A stretch of DNA of 20,170 nucleotides, from IMG/VR virus record IMGVR_UViG_3300037070_003131, positions 1-20,170 of that record; one strand, written 5' to 3'. Positions 12,526 through 20,163 of this stretch are shown one piece after another (within the stretch, counting starts at the first letter, position 1; every line of letters begins with the position of its first letter). The stretch is from a virus. A program made the position numbers and the translations under genes. The notes beneath the pieces are model-generated. The model did no database searches and was not told the origin of the DNA. It saw only the letters and a list, made by a program, of their open reading frames with translations.

Positions 12526-12957
12526 ATGGCAGAATTAACTCAATTCGGACAAGAAACTAAATCAATCTTTTTGAATGATATAGAATCACACAAACTCCAC
12601 ATTGCTTTCGTAGCAGCGGCTACCATTAAAAAAGGTCAGCCAGTTAAATTGGATGCTACTGGGAAATTAGTTGCACCAATTGGAGACGGTACAGATGCAC
12701 ATGCTATTATTGGATATTCTATCCAAAATGGGGTAGCTGGTGATTATGTAACCATTGGAGTACGAGGTTACGCAGTAGTATGGGCAAGAGCTAAAACAGC
12801 AATTACCCCTGGCCCAGTATTCTATGCAGGAATGGATTCAGTAGAAACTGAATATACTGCTTACGAAGATACCTTGGTAACAGCGGCTAATATGAGTGGA
12901 TGGTCTTTGGATGTTGCAGCAGCAATCCATGACGAAATCCGAGTATTGGTAAAATAA
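12526..12957 (+). CDS. capsid decoration (cement) protein
   Basis: A 143-residue protein, mostly beta, rich in Ala, Gly, Val and Thr. It resembles the small capsid-stabilising proteins of the DUF2190 type: the segment VAAATIKKGQPVKLDATGKL followed by a turn and IIGYSIQNGVAGDYVTIGVRG, and GPVFYAGMD further on, fits their barrel with repeated 'rendered value' strands. Position directly before the major capsid gene is the usual place for a decoration protein. It would bind the outside of the expanded capsid. It is preceded by a conserved A-rich leader and spaced 34 bp from the capsid gene. The assignment is from sequence feel and synteny. Confidence 0.75.
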   Translation: MAELTQFGQETKSIFLNDIESHKLHIAFVAAATIKKGQPVKLDATGKLVAPIGDGTDAHAIIGYSIQNGVAGDYVTIGVRGYAVVWARAKTAITPGPVFYAGMDSVETEYTAYEDTLVTAANMSGWSLDVAAAIHDEIRVLVK

Positions 12958-12991
12958 TCACAATCATTTAATCACTCAAAAAATATAAAAA

Positions 12992-14092
12992 ATGAATACA
13001 GAAAAATTTGATAAATCACAGTACAAAGGACAAATCCAAGCTATCCACAATATAGCTGAGTCCTTAAGAAAAGATTCTAAGGAACCAGTAGATGTTTCTT
13101 TCGAAGATGTTTGCCAACAAAAATTCGACTTATCTTTCAATGACCTATTGGAGGATCTGGGAATTGATCCGGCAATCGATACAATCTCAGCAATCCAAAC
13201 AAGCGGAGATATGGATGTAAGATGGTTAATCCCTGAAATCATTCGTTCAGCAATTCGTTTGGGATTAAGAGAAGCTCCAATCTGGCCACAGATCACAGCA
13301 ATGGAAATTGAGACATCTCAAAAGAAATTGACAATGCCTTTTTTAAATATGTCTGATGCTGCTCCGAAAAGAGTAAATGAAGGCGAAACAATTAAAATGG
13401 GTTCTATCAGCTATGGTGAGAAATCTGTAGAGGTATTCAAAATGGGTAGAGGAATTAAAATACCTTACGAGGTAGTTCAATTCGTATCCATCAATGTTAT
13501 CTCTATCTTCTTACAGGACTTTGGAGTTAAGTTGGGACAAGCTTTAGACACATTGGCAATTGATGTATTGTTAAATGGAGAACAAGCAAATGGTTCGGCA
13601 GCTGCTCCAGTAATTGGGGTTACTACTCCAGGTACTAAGGTATACAAAGATTTCTTACGTCCTTGGATTAGAGGATCAAGAATGGGACGTAATTTCTCTA
13701 CTATCATTGGTAGTGAAGCTTCAGCCTTAGAGACTTTGGATTTACCAGAATTCAAAGACAAACATTCTGGAACTACTCAAGCTACATTGAACTTGAAAAC
13801 TCCAGTACCAAACTCAGCTGATTATTTCGTACATGGTAATGTACCAACCAATCAAGAGATCTTGGTGGATAAAAGATATGGCCTATTGAAATTGAACGTT
13901 ATTCCTCTTTTAATTGAAAGTGATAAAGTAGTGAGTAACCAGACAATAGAAACTTACGCTTCTATCACAACTGGATTCTGTAAAATGTTCTTGGATTCAA
14001 CTTTGATCCTTGATAAATCATTAGACTTCGCTACTAATGGATTCCCATCTTATATGGATGTGGATGCATTGGAGAATGTTCAAATTGACTAA
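12992..14092 (+). CDS. major capsid protein (HK97 fold)
   Basis: The shell subunit, 366 residues, in the expected place after protease/scaffold and decoration genes. The N-terminal ~90 residues are charged and helical (a possible delta domain removed by the protease). The body then shows features of HK97-fold shells: a long E-loop-like stretch (SQKKLTMPFLNMSDAAPKRV), a long spine helix (around 168-190, SINVISIFLQDFGVKLGQAL) followed by LAIDVLLNGEQANGS, and A-domain strands near the end. A strong terminator sits 24 bp after the stop, which fits a heavily expressed gene. The codons look typical of the module. I saw no Ig-like insertion. Confidence 0.85.
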   Translation: MNTEKFDKSQYKGQIQAIHNIAESLRKDSKEPVDVSFEDVCQQKFDLSFNDLLEDLGIDPAIDTISAIQTSGDMDVRWLIPEIIRSAIRLGLREAPIWPQITAMEIETSQKKLTMPFLNMSDAAPKRVNEGETIKMGSISYGEKSVEVFKMGRGIKIPYEVVQFVSINVISIFLQDFGVKLGQALDTLAIDVLLNGEQANGSAAAPVIGVTTPGTKVYKDFLRPWIRGSRMGRNFSTIIGSEASALETLDLPEFKDKHSGTTQATLNLKTPVPNSADYFVHGNVPTNQEILVDKRYGLLKLNVIPLLIESDKVVSNQTIETYASITTGFCKMFLDSTLILDKSLDFATNGFPSYMDVDALENVQID

Positions 14093-14116
14093 AAACAGAA
14101 TACTATACATTATAGC

Positions 14117-14144
14117 AAAAGCCTAAGTAACACCTTAGGCTTTT
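14117..14144 (+). terminator. terminator after the major capsid gene
   Basis: An 11-bp perfect stem (AAAAGCCTAAG at 14117-14127 and CTTAGGCTTTT at 14134-14144) with a 6-nt loop TAACAC, followed by CTTGTTTT. It lies inside the virion module, so partial termination here would give more capsid transcript than downstream neck and tail transcript. Confidence 0.85.
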
Positions 14145-14189
14145 CTTGTTTTATTACTATTAAAAATAAACAACTTAAATATAAATACA

Positions 14190-14576
14190 ATGGCAAAAGA
14201 AAAAGTTTATGTAAAGTTAGGACCTAAAGCTAATAGCTTTTCATGTCCTACTACAGGTTTCTCATTAGTGAAACAAGGAGAGGTTAAAGAGTTAATCTCT
14301 ACAGTGGCAAACTCTAAAAAAGTTGAACAAGCTTTAAGAGGAGGTCATATCGTTTATGCTAAAGATACAGAATTCGATGCTCAAGGTGAAGAAGCAAACA
14401 ATGCTCCAATCTTAGACAGACCTTTCTTAGAAAGCAAAACCAAAGCTGTCTTAGTTCCTATGGCAATTGATTTGTTAGAGGAAGATGATGAAGAGGATGT
14501 AGCTGATATTGAGGCAATGAAAAAACCAGAATTGGTTGATTTCATCCTAACTAAAAGCGAAAAAGAGCAAGAGTAA
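14190..14576 (+). CDS. hypothetical head protein with C-terminal HeH-like motif
   Basis: A 128-residue protein immediately after the capsid gene terminator. The N-terminal half is basic and beta-like (VYVKLGPKANSFSCPTTGF). A very acidic stretch (LLEEDDEEDVADIE, 95-108) leads to MKKPELVDFILTKSEKEQE, which resembles the short helix-extended-helix (HeH/SAP-like) tails seen in small proteins that lie after capsid genes in many phages. Such proteins often act at the head-tail interface or in packaging, but no function is established by this sequence. There is no membrane segment. The leader is A-rich without Shine-Dalgarno. Confidence 0.7.
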   Translation: MAKEKVYVKLGPKANSFSCPTTGFSLVKQGEVKELISTVANSKKVEQALRGGHIVYAKDTEFDAQGEEANNAPILDRPFLESKTKAVLVPMAIDLLEEDDEEDVADIEAMKKPELVDFILTKSEKEQE

Positions 14577-14585
14577 TATTCTTAG

Positions 14586-14599
14586 CAACATTTAAAAAC
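14586..14599 (+). promoter_or_regulatory. A-rich translation leader, CAACATTTAAAAAC, copy 2
   Basis: Identical to 12503-12516 and placed 8 nt before the ATG at 14608. It sits where a Shine-Dalgarno sequence would lie in other bacteria. Confidence 0.5.
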
Positions 14600-14607
14600 A
14601 AAGTATT

Positions 14608-15483
14608 ATGCCAGCACCAATTTCCCAATTTGGATATCAAGTAAATGACTTAGAAATAACCTTTACTTCACTTTCTCTTAATGTAGATGTTGATACAACC
14701 TACTTATGGGATTTTGGTGATGGAAATACTTCAGCAGAAGAGAATCCTATACACACTTACCTAGCACCAGCTTTTTACAATGTTAAATTAACAGTAACAA
14801 ACCTTGATGCTAGTACTTCCGAAAGTATAGTCCTTATAAATATCTCGGGTACACAGAATCCCGAAATATTTAATGATATACCTTCAATGGTGGATTTATA
14901 TTCCCCAACTGAAATCATTGGTACAGTTAGAAATCACCAACAAAAAGAATTTCTTATAAGTAAATGGCAGGCATACCTACAACCATTAGTAGTTGATAAA
15001 ATTGTAACAATAGAGAATACTTATAATCCAAATGCTTACTCTCCTCTAGCAAATTCTCTTATAGCTAAATTGGTGGTAATAGAAATCATAATGGCTGAAG
15101 CATCTGCATTCTTATTAAAGACAGCAGTCGATGGAAATGGCGGAAGCTCTGCCTCATCAGGTTCAGGAAGTACAACAGTTAATGGTTCTATTAAATCCAT
15201 TGAAACTGGGCCTACAAAAGTTGAGAGATATGAGAACAAAGATGTATCATCAGCTTCAGAGAAATCAGCTAACTTAGCTAAGACATATCAAAACCTAATA
15301 ACACAGGGTGGAGTACTTGATCAATTAAAAGACAGTGCTTGCCAAGAATCTAAACGTATAGATGTATACTTACCTATGTGTGGACCATTACCAGCTTCTA
15401 ATAAGGGTTTTGGAGTAACATGTAAAAATGAGGGACAAGGATACAACGCTAATCCATTTGGTATAACTGATAGAATGATATAA
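14608..15483 (+). CDS. PKD-domain protein, probable head-tail connector
   Basis: A 291-residue protein with two parts. Residues about 5-80 form a PKD/Ig-like domain with the signature YLWDFGDGN (32-40), then NPIHTY and YNVKLTVTN. Residues 90-175 are helical (VDLYSPTEIIG, SPLANSLIAKLVVIEIIMAE), consistent with a gp6-like connector below the portal. A Gly/Ser-rich linker (about 176-190) leads to a conserved-looking SIKSIETGPTKVERYE segment and a C-terminal domain ending PFGITDRMI. PKD domains bind carbohydrate or protein surfaces and decorate many virions. The gene lies between a small post-capsid gene and a gene starting two bases after its stop, in the neck cluster. The PKD call is strong; the connector role is inference from order and helix content. 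Confidence 0.8.
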   Translation: MPAPISQFGYQVNDLEITFTSLSLNVDVDTTYLWDFGDGNTSAEENPIHTYLAPAFYNVKLTVTNLDASTSESIVLINISGTQNPEIFNDIPSMVDLYSPTEIIGTVRNHQQKEFLISKWQAYLQPLVVDKIVTIENTYNPNAYSPLANSLIAKLVVIEIIMAEASAFLLKTAVDGNGGSSASSGSGSTTVNGSIKSIETGPTKVERYENKDVSSASEKSANLAKTYQNLITQGGVLDQLKDSACQESKRIDVYLPMCGPLPASNKGFGVTCKNEGQGYNANPFGITDRMI

Positions 15484-15485
15484 TC

Positions 15486-15953
15486 ATGGCAGGATATATA
15501 ATAAGCCCAGAAGAATGGGCCCAGTTTAATGATGACATTAATGGGTTCATGGAACTAGATTCAGCTAACCAGGTATTCACCTGGTTAAAATGTGTTAGAA
15601 GTATAAATCCAAAAGGAAATGATGATACTCCTTTATACAAGAATTATGAATTACAAGGATTATTTCAATACAATGAATTCCGTTCTTGGCCAATTAACGC
15701 AGATACTTCTACAGGTCAAATCGATAAAGAATCTATCTTAGCCTTTATTAATAATGATTACCTTCAAAAATTAGGATTATTAACACCAGAAGGACAATTT
15801 AATTTTAATCCAGCACTAGATAAATTTATAGTTAATGGAGTAAGATATAAATCTAAAGGTGATTCCCAAACTGCACAGGCTCATAATAAACCTTTATTAC
15901 ATTTTATGGTTTTATTAAGAGATTACGTAGAAACTGAAAATGAAAGATACTAA
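15486..15953 (+). CDS. putative neck / head-closure protein
   Basis: A 155-residue protein of the neck cluster. It has no signature I can name. It is soluble, with an aromatic-rich N-terminal half (YIISPEEWAQFNDD, FTWLKCVRS, LQGLFQYNEFRSW) and a helical end (KPLLHFMVLLRDYVE). Its start lies 2 bp after the stop of the PKD/connector gene and its stop shares a base with the next ATG (TAATG), so the neck genes look translationally coupled. In myoviruses the space between connector and HK97-gp10-like genes normally holds a head-closure or adaptor protein, and that is the suggested role. Confidence 0.65.
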   Translation: MAGYIISPEEWAQFNDDINGFMELDSANQVFTWLKCVRSINPKGNDDTPLYKNYELQGLFQYNEFRSWPINADTSTGQIDKESILAFINNDYLQKLGLLTPEGQFNFNPALDKFIVNGVRYKSKGDSQTAQAHNKPLLHFMVLLRDYVETENERY

Positions 15954-16525
15954 TGCCAACTACAAACGTAAACGTATCGGGGCAAGGTATAATACCTGAG
16001 ATAAAGTTAGAGGGTGATTGGGCTAAAGCATTACAACTAATTGGTCACGACTTATCAGCCCTAGTTTTAAAGGGTGCCTACAATGGCCAAGTAGCAGCAG
16101 CAGAAAAGTTAAAGGTAATAGTAAAGAATAATATAAGATCTGGAGGACCTCAATCTATATATTGGCCAAACTATTCTCTTATGTATGGAGAAAGAAAAGC
16201 TAAGGCTGGAGCTGGGGATAAAAAATGGAGATATACAGATACCTATTATAAATCCATAACAGTGACCAAACACTCCATGAATAAAGTATCTGTAGGTGTA
16301 CCTAAGAATGAAAGAAGTAAAGTTAATCAAAATCCATTAACTTTAGGACAGGTAGCTGTTATACTTGAAAGAGGATCAAGGGTTGCTAATATAGCTGCTA
16401 GACCTTTATGGGGACCAAGCTGGAAAGAGTTCGGTGGAAAGAAAAGAGTAGCATACCACATCAATTGGCACATCAGAAAAATATTATTCGAAGCAACTGG
16501 ACTAAGAGGCTTAAAATTCAAATAA
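15953..16525 (+). CDS. neck / tail completion protein, HK97 gp10-like
   Basis: A 190-residue basic protein. The helix around residues 25-65 (LIGHDLSALVLKGAYNGQVA...LKVIVKNNI) followed by a WPNYS...MYG segment, the strand VSVGVPKN, and near the end the family-like phrase VAVILERGSR...IAARPLWGPSW, then a helix, fits the HK97-gp10/tail-completion family, whose members join the tail tube or sheath to the neck. The Ala-Arg-Pro-(Leu)-Trp-x-Pro-Ser-Trp turn is the most telling feature. It overlaps the previous stop by one base and ends 8 bp before the tail terminator candidate. Order and pattern agree. Confidence 0.75.
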   Translation: MPTTNVNVSGQGIIPEIKLEGDWAKALQLIGHDLSALVLKGAYNGQVAAAEKLKVIVKNNIRSGGPQSIYWPNYSLMYGERKAKAGAGDKKWRYTDTYYKSITVTKHSMNKVSVGVPKNERSKVNQNPLTLGQVAVILERGSRVANIAARPLWGPSWKEFGGKKRVAYHINWHIRKILFEATGLRGLKFK

Positions 16526-16533
16526 CATAAATC

Positions 16534-17235
16534 ATGGCTGCAAAAGAAAAAGAAATAACCGACATGTTGTTTGAGGTTATCAGACAAAAACTTGTCATAG
16601 AAGGATGGATACCAGATATCAATACTTTCCCGGGAGTTGATGGTACAGATCCCGATATAGTTGAAGGAGCATATGCTAACTACTTAGCAGCAATGAAAAC
16701 AATAGCCTCTAATAAAGGCTATTGTATTGATGTAATAGGTTTTTCAAGTAGTCAATATAAGGATGAAAAGAAAACCTGCAGGATAGTAATAGACGTACAC
16801 CAATTCCTTCCTTCAGAATTGGGTAATGAAACTACTCCTGAGTACATTGAACATGAGGGACCCAATAATACCAAATATTACACCAGAACAATTGGTATCA
16901 CATCTCTATCTGATTTAACCTTTAGTATATATGCTATAGGATTCAAATCAGACCAGATGATAACAATGAACAAACTTATAATGGAATGTTTACCAAGAAG
17001 AGGTTATTTAAAACCTCTAGGTGAACCCCAATTATTACCTGCAGAAAATTTCTTTATACGATTAACTGATAAGGGAAGAACATTTGAATTACCAATAGGG
17101 ATAATGGAAAGGTATTTTGTATATCAAATCATGGATTGTCAAGAAACAGAAGGAACACAACTTCCAGGAAATATACCAGCTATAATCGATATAGGTATAG
17201 ATGCATCAGTTGAAAACAATTCTGCAAGCTCATAG
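16534..17235 (+). CDS. putative tail terminator protein
   Basis: A 233-residue protein directly upstream of the tail sheath, the usual place for the protein that caps the tail tube and sets the joint with the neck. It begins with a helix (KEITDMLFEVIRQKLVIEGW), has a CRIVIDVHQFLP strand, then a beta-rich centre (YTRTIGITSLSDLTFSIYAIG) and a helix IMECLPRRGYL, a layout common in tail terminators. The protein ends with a short Ser/Ala-rich tail. The gene ends in TAG. The gap to the sheath gene is 63 bp and AT-rich without a recognisable promoter box. The role is inferred from position and size; no unique signature is visible. Confidence 0.65.
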   Translation: MAAKEKEITDMLFEVIRQKLVIEGWIPDINTFPGVDGTDPDIVEGAYANYLAAMKTIASNKGYCIDVIGFSSSQYKDEKKTCRIVIDVHQFLPSELGNETTPEYIEHEGPNNTKYYTRTIGITSLSDLTFSIYAIGFKSDQMITMNKLIMECLPRRGYLKPLGEPQLLPAENFFIRLTDKGRTFELPIGIMERYFVYQIMDCQETEGTQLPGNIPAIIDIGIDASVENNSASS

Positions 17236-17298
17236 CCCATATAATAATAAATTACAAGTAAACCCTAGTAATAGTATTAACAATAAACTTTAAGAACA

Positions 17299-18879
17299 AT
17301 GAACACACCACAAGTAAAATTTAAGGTTGAAGACCTTACCGCGTCAGTAGGTACTCCCATTGAAGGAGTAAGTTTTGTTTTGGGTAAGGCTATCAGAGGT
17401 AAAATAAATAACCCAGATACCATATTCAATTCATATCCAGCTTTCATAAAAGAACATGGTGGAATAGCTGATGGTAATTCAGCTGCCATGGTAAAACGAT
17501 TATTTGAAGGCGGAGGATCAATGAGATTCTGTAATCTATCACACTATTCAGATATTGATGATGCAGAAACATTAACAGCTGTAAAGGCTACTATCGATTC
17601 TGCATTCACAGATGAAGACTTAGTAGAGATATTCTCATTTGAACCAAAGAATGCTGGTGTAAGTTATAACAATCTACAAGTAGTATTAGCACCATCTACT
17701 AATGGTCTAGCAACACATTTCAATTTAATTATTGAAATAATAGGAGACTCTAACACAAGAGAAACTTATGCTAATTTATCTATTCCATTAGGACCAGAAG
17801 GAAGTACAGCAGATGCTACTAAAGGTTACTTAAGTGCCATCGAGAAAAGTTCTAGGTTAGTAAAACCCGTTTACTTAGATTTCATCACAGGTGGTATCCC
17901 TAATACTCCAGACACATTTGTTACACCAGAAGCTGGTACAAAAACATTTGCTGGGGGTACAGATGGTGGGGCATTGGTTAGTACAGATTTAATAGGAAGC
18001 TCAGTATCAGCAACAGGTTTAAATGCCTTTGATGAATATGAGGAAGCTTTACAAATCTTCTATCTATTAGATCCAGTAGCTGATACAGTACACATCGCAG
18101 CAGATGCATATGTAACTGGTCGAGATGATATGCAATATTGGTTATTCTTACCAGCAGATGCCCAAACAAAGGATGCTATGGTTATAGCAAGAACTGCATT
18201 AGGTATCAACAATAAGTTGACCAATATCTTTGCAAGCTATATTAAGGTTAGTGATCCTAGTTCTGGGGCTATTGTTGAACAACAAGCTTTAGCTGATATT
18301 GCTGGACTAGCAGCAAACAGTGATAAGAACTTCGGTACACATTTCTCATTCTCGGGAAACAAAAGGGGAGTATTAAGAAATGTATTGGGGGTAGTATTAA
18401 ACTTCGGTACTAATGGCAGAAGAAATGATTTGAATGAATTAGCAAACAGACAAATTAATGTTATCATTAACCGAGACAGCCAGATTAAACTTTGGAACAG
18501 TTACACTTCATTGATAGGCCAAAGCCAAGAACAATTCATTGGAGTAGTAAGAGGTACATTATCTATTAAAAAGGCATTAAGACCTTTATTAGAGGATTAC
18601 CTTGAAGAACCAAATGATATGAAAGCTTGGAAATTAATGTACTACCAAGTTAAACCTTACCTTGACCAATTGGTTGAGAAGAGAGCATTATTCTCCTACC
18701 GTTGGGAAGGTGACCAAGACGCTACTTCATTGGATAACCTTATCATCAATGATCCAGATGAAGTATCACAAGGTAAATACAAGGTAAGATTATTCCTTTC
18801 ATTCATAGTAAGTATGGTTGAAATTGAGGTAACATTAGTACTTACTTCTGGTAACATTACATTTGAAACAAACGCCTGA
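17299..18879 (+). CDS. contractile tail sheath protein
   Basis: Polymer of the contractile sheath around the tail tube; it shortens on infection to push the tube through the envelope. Its 526 residues show the expected sheath layout: an N-terminal strand region with a Gly-rich loop (GGSMRFCNLS), a variable middle (about 120-330), and a conserved C-terminal domain with ALADIAGLAANSD, NRDSQIKLWNSYT, FIGVVRGTLSIKKAL and a closing strand pair FLSFIVSMVEIEVTLVL. The gene ends with TGA at 18877-18879, the only TGA stop in the window, and the frame continues open to TAA at 18946-18948. An internal TATCTTTG (18225) is likely chance. The sheath-to-tube interval also holds two other genes. Confidence 0.9.
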   Translation: MNTPQVKFKVEDLTASVGTPIEGVSFVLGKAIRGKINNPDTIFNSYPAFIKEHGGIADGNSAAMVKRLFEGGGSMRFCNLSHYSDIDDAETLTAVKATIDSAFTDEDLVEIFSFEPKNAGVSYNNLQVVLAPSTNGLATHFNLIIEIIGDSNTRETYANLSIPLGPEGSTADATKGYLSAIEKSSRLVKPVYLDFITGGIPNTPDTFVTPEAGTKTFAGGTDGGALVSTDLIGSSVSATGLNAFDEYEEALQIFYLLDPVADTVHIAADAYVTGRDDMQYWLFLPADAQTKDAMVIARTALGINNKLTNIFASYIKVSDPSSGAIVEQQALADIAGLAANSDKNFGTHFSFSGNKRGVLRNVLGVVLNFGTNGRRNDLNELANRQINVIINRDSQIKLWNSYTSLIGQSQEQFIGVVRGTLSIKKALRPLLEDYLEEPNDMKAWKLMYYQVKPYLDQLVEKRALFSYRWEGDQDATSLDNLIINDPDEVSQGKYKVRLFLSFIVSMVEIEVTLVLTSGNITFETNA

Positions 18880-18948
18880 AGTTCAGCGGGCGGCGCAAAT
18901 ACACCAGGGGGAATATTTAATCTACCTTTTAATGATACATTCAACTAA
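18880..18948 (+). other. possible UGA read-through extension of the tail sheath
   Basis: After the sheath TGA the same frame continues for 22 sense codons, from SSAGGANTPGG to LPFNDTFN, and ends in TAA. The first part is much more G+C-rich than anything around it (AGTTCAGCGGGCGGCGCA) and encodes a Gly/Ser/Ala linker. The TAA lies 18 nt before the next ATG, in line with the 18-34 nt seen between other genes of this module, whereas the TGA would leave an unusual 87-nt gap. The base after TGA is A. Alternatives are a recent nonsense mutation, an assembly error or a non-coding spacer. Confidence 0.45.
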
Positions 18949-18966
18949 TCATTAAAATACTATACC

Positions 18967-19302
18967 ATGAATCTAAAGGATAAAATCTATACATTTATAA
19001 CATCGAAGACCCTGCCCAGTACGGTTTTAAACACGAAGGTAGGGCAGATAATGACTGAGGTACTAGATTCCAATAGAACTTATGGCCTTAGTCTACAAAT
19101 CATAGCTAAGGGATTTAACCAAGATGGGGTACCAAACGAAAGCTATGATATAGAACCCACAGACCTCGTAAGAGGTTGGGCTGATATCGATAATTACTGG
19201 TATTCAGCAATGTATATAGGGGGTGATCCAGATGACCTTGCCAACTATCGATATGGAGTAAAAACAAATTACTCGGAAGCCAGAGATGAAACAACATTTT
19301 AA
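18967..19302 (+). CDS. hypothetical tail-module protein, 111 residues
   Basis: A small soluble protein between sheath and holin-like genes that I do not recognise. The N-terminal half is mixed helix and strand (NLKDKIYTFITSKTLPS, TYGLSLQIIAKGFNQDG). The C-terminal half is acidic and aromatic (DLVRGWADIDNYWYSAMYIGG). It has no membrane helix and no cysteines. Its start follows an A-rich leader 18 nt after the TAA that closes the possible sheath extension. As it lies inside the tail operon it is probably a virion or tail-assembly component, but nothing more can be said. Confidence 0.7.
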   Translation: MNLKDKIYTFITSKTLPSTVLNTKVGQIMTEVLDSNRTYGLSLQIIAKGFNQDGVPNESYDIEPTDLVRGWADIDNYWYSAMYIGGDPDDLANYRYGVKTNYSEARDETTF

Positions 19303-19329
19303 TAATAACATTAATAACCTAAAAAGAAT

Positions 19330-19626
19330 ATGGGAAAATTAAGCAGTTTATTTAGCGTAAACTTAAGAGAAAGGATTAAGACCTTAACTATTACGATAGT
19401 AGGTACAATGGCAACGGCAATCTACCAAGTGGTAAACCAAGCTATCACAGATACAGGTAAATTCCCGGTAACAATCGAGGAATGGCAACAAATCCTATTA
19501 ATCGGGATATCAACTGGTATATCCGCTGGAGCACTATACTTCGGGGTAACATTTTCTTCTAATGGTAATACTCCGGGATTACTAGAGAAAACATTATCTA
19601 AGAAAAAAGAGGGTAACATAAACTAA
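19330..19626 (+). CDS. small two-helix membrane protein, holin-like
   Basis: A 98-residue protein with two predicted membrane helices, about residues 18-38 (TLTITIVGTMATAIYQVVNQ) and 54-74 (QILLIGISTGISAGALYFGV), joined by a polar loop, with a basic N-terminus and a lysine-rich C-terminal tail (LSKKKEGN). This is the usual layout of a class II holin, which forms lesions in the inner membrane at the end of infection. No endolysin gene is adjacent; the neighbours are tail sheath and tail tube genes. A membrane-bound tail-assembly or antiholin role cannot be excluded. The leader is A-rich without Shine-Dalgarno. The call rests on topology only. Confidence 0.7.
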   Translation: MGKLSSLFSVNLRERIKTLTITIVGTMATAIYQVVNQAITDTGKFPVTIEEWQQILLIGISTGISAGALYFGVTFSSNGNTPGLLEKTLSKKKEGNIN

Positions 19627-19655
19627 TTGAGTAATAAACCTTAAAACTAAAAAAG

Positions 19656-20117
19656 ATGGCAAATATAACAAACCCAAGGAAAGAATTTAATTTTTCTATC
19701 CAAGTAGTAGGGGCTCCAATAAATCCTTTCTTGGTTCAGGATGTTACTCTACCAGAAATATCCATTTCCCAAGCTAAGCATGGGGATACCAATTATGATG
19801 TTAAAACTGCTGGTCGAGTAGAGATCGGGGAATTAGAAATAGAAAAGATTATGAGTACCTCGGGGGCTGATAACTATTTCTTTACTTGGGCTTATTCTTG
19901 CCAGGATATCATCATTGGGGGAGGTAACGTACCTAACTTCTATAAGAGATCTATATTGGTTCAAGAGCTTGCTGAGGATGGTACTTCAGTAATCAACACT
20001 TGGGTATGCACAGGATGCTGGCCAATGAAAATCAATGGTCAAAAGCTAAGCAGAAAAGGGACAGAAAATTCCCTTGAAAAATTATCTATCTCAGTTGACC
20101 GAGTAGAGAAACTATAA
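19656..20117 (+). CDS. tail tube protein (T4 gp19-like)
   Basis: Subunit of the inner tail tube that the sheath surrounds. The 153 residues are almost entirely beta, as in gp19-like tubes: EFNFSIQVVGAPINPFLVQDVTLPEIS at the start (given here as EFNFSIQVVG...VQDVTLPEI), a loop with KTAGRVEIGELEIEK, DNYFFTWAYSC in the middle, ILVQELAEDG...VINTWVCTGCWP, and the closing strand LEKLSISVDRVEKL. Size and order fit the family, and the gene is followed by a strong terminator. It lies two genes after the sheath rather than directly next to it. The start follows an A-rich leader. Confidence 0.85.
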   Translation: MANITNPRKEFNFSIQVVGAPINPFLVQDVTLPEISISQAKHGDTNYDVKTAGRVEIGELEIEKIMSTSGADNYFFTWAYSCQDIIIGGGNVPNFYKRSILVQELAEDGTSVINTWVCTGCWPMKINGQKLSRKGTENSLEKLSISVDRVEKL

Positions 20118-20138
20118 CAAACAAAATCAACAACAATC

Positions 20139-20163
20139 AGGGGACCTACAAGTCCCCTTTTTT
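20139..20163 (+). terminator. terminator after the tail tube gene
   Basis: A 7-bp perfect stem (AGGGGAC at 20139-20145 and GTCCCCT at 20152-20158) with a 6-nt loop CTACAA, followed directly by a run of six T. It closes the head-to-tube transcript. Confidence 0.9.

Noticed and set aside
18225-18232. TATCTTTG, a perfect TAnnTTTG match
   Set aside because: It lies deep inside the sheath coding region with no suitable -33 element or downstream gene start, so it is probably chance.
18877-18900. Selenocysteine insertion element after the sheath UGA
   Set aside because: The downstream bases are GC-rich, but I could not draw a convincing hairpin of the bacterial SECIS form, and a sheath protein has no known need for selenocysteine.
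19660-19667. TATATTTG on the minus strand
   Set aside because: It falls in the first codons of the tail tube gene and faces antisense to the whole module. No leftward gene follows.
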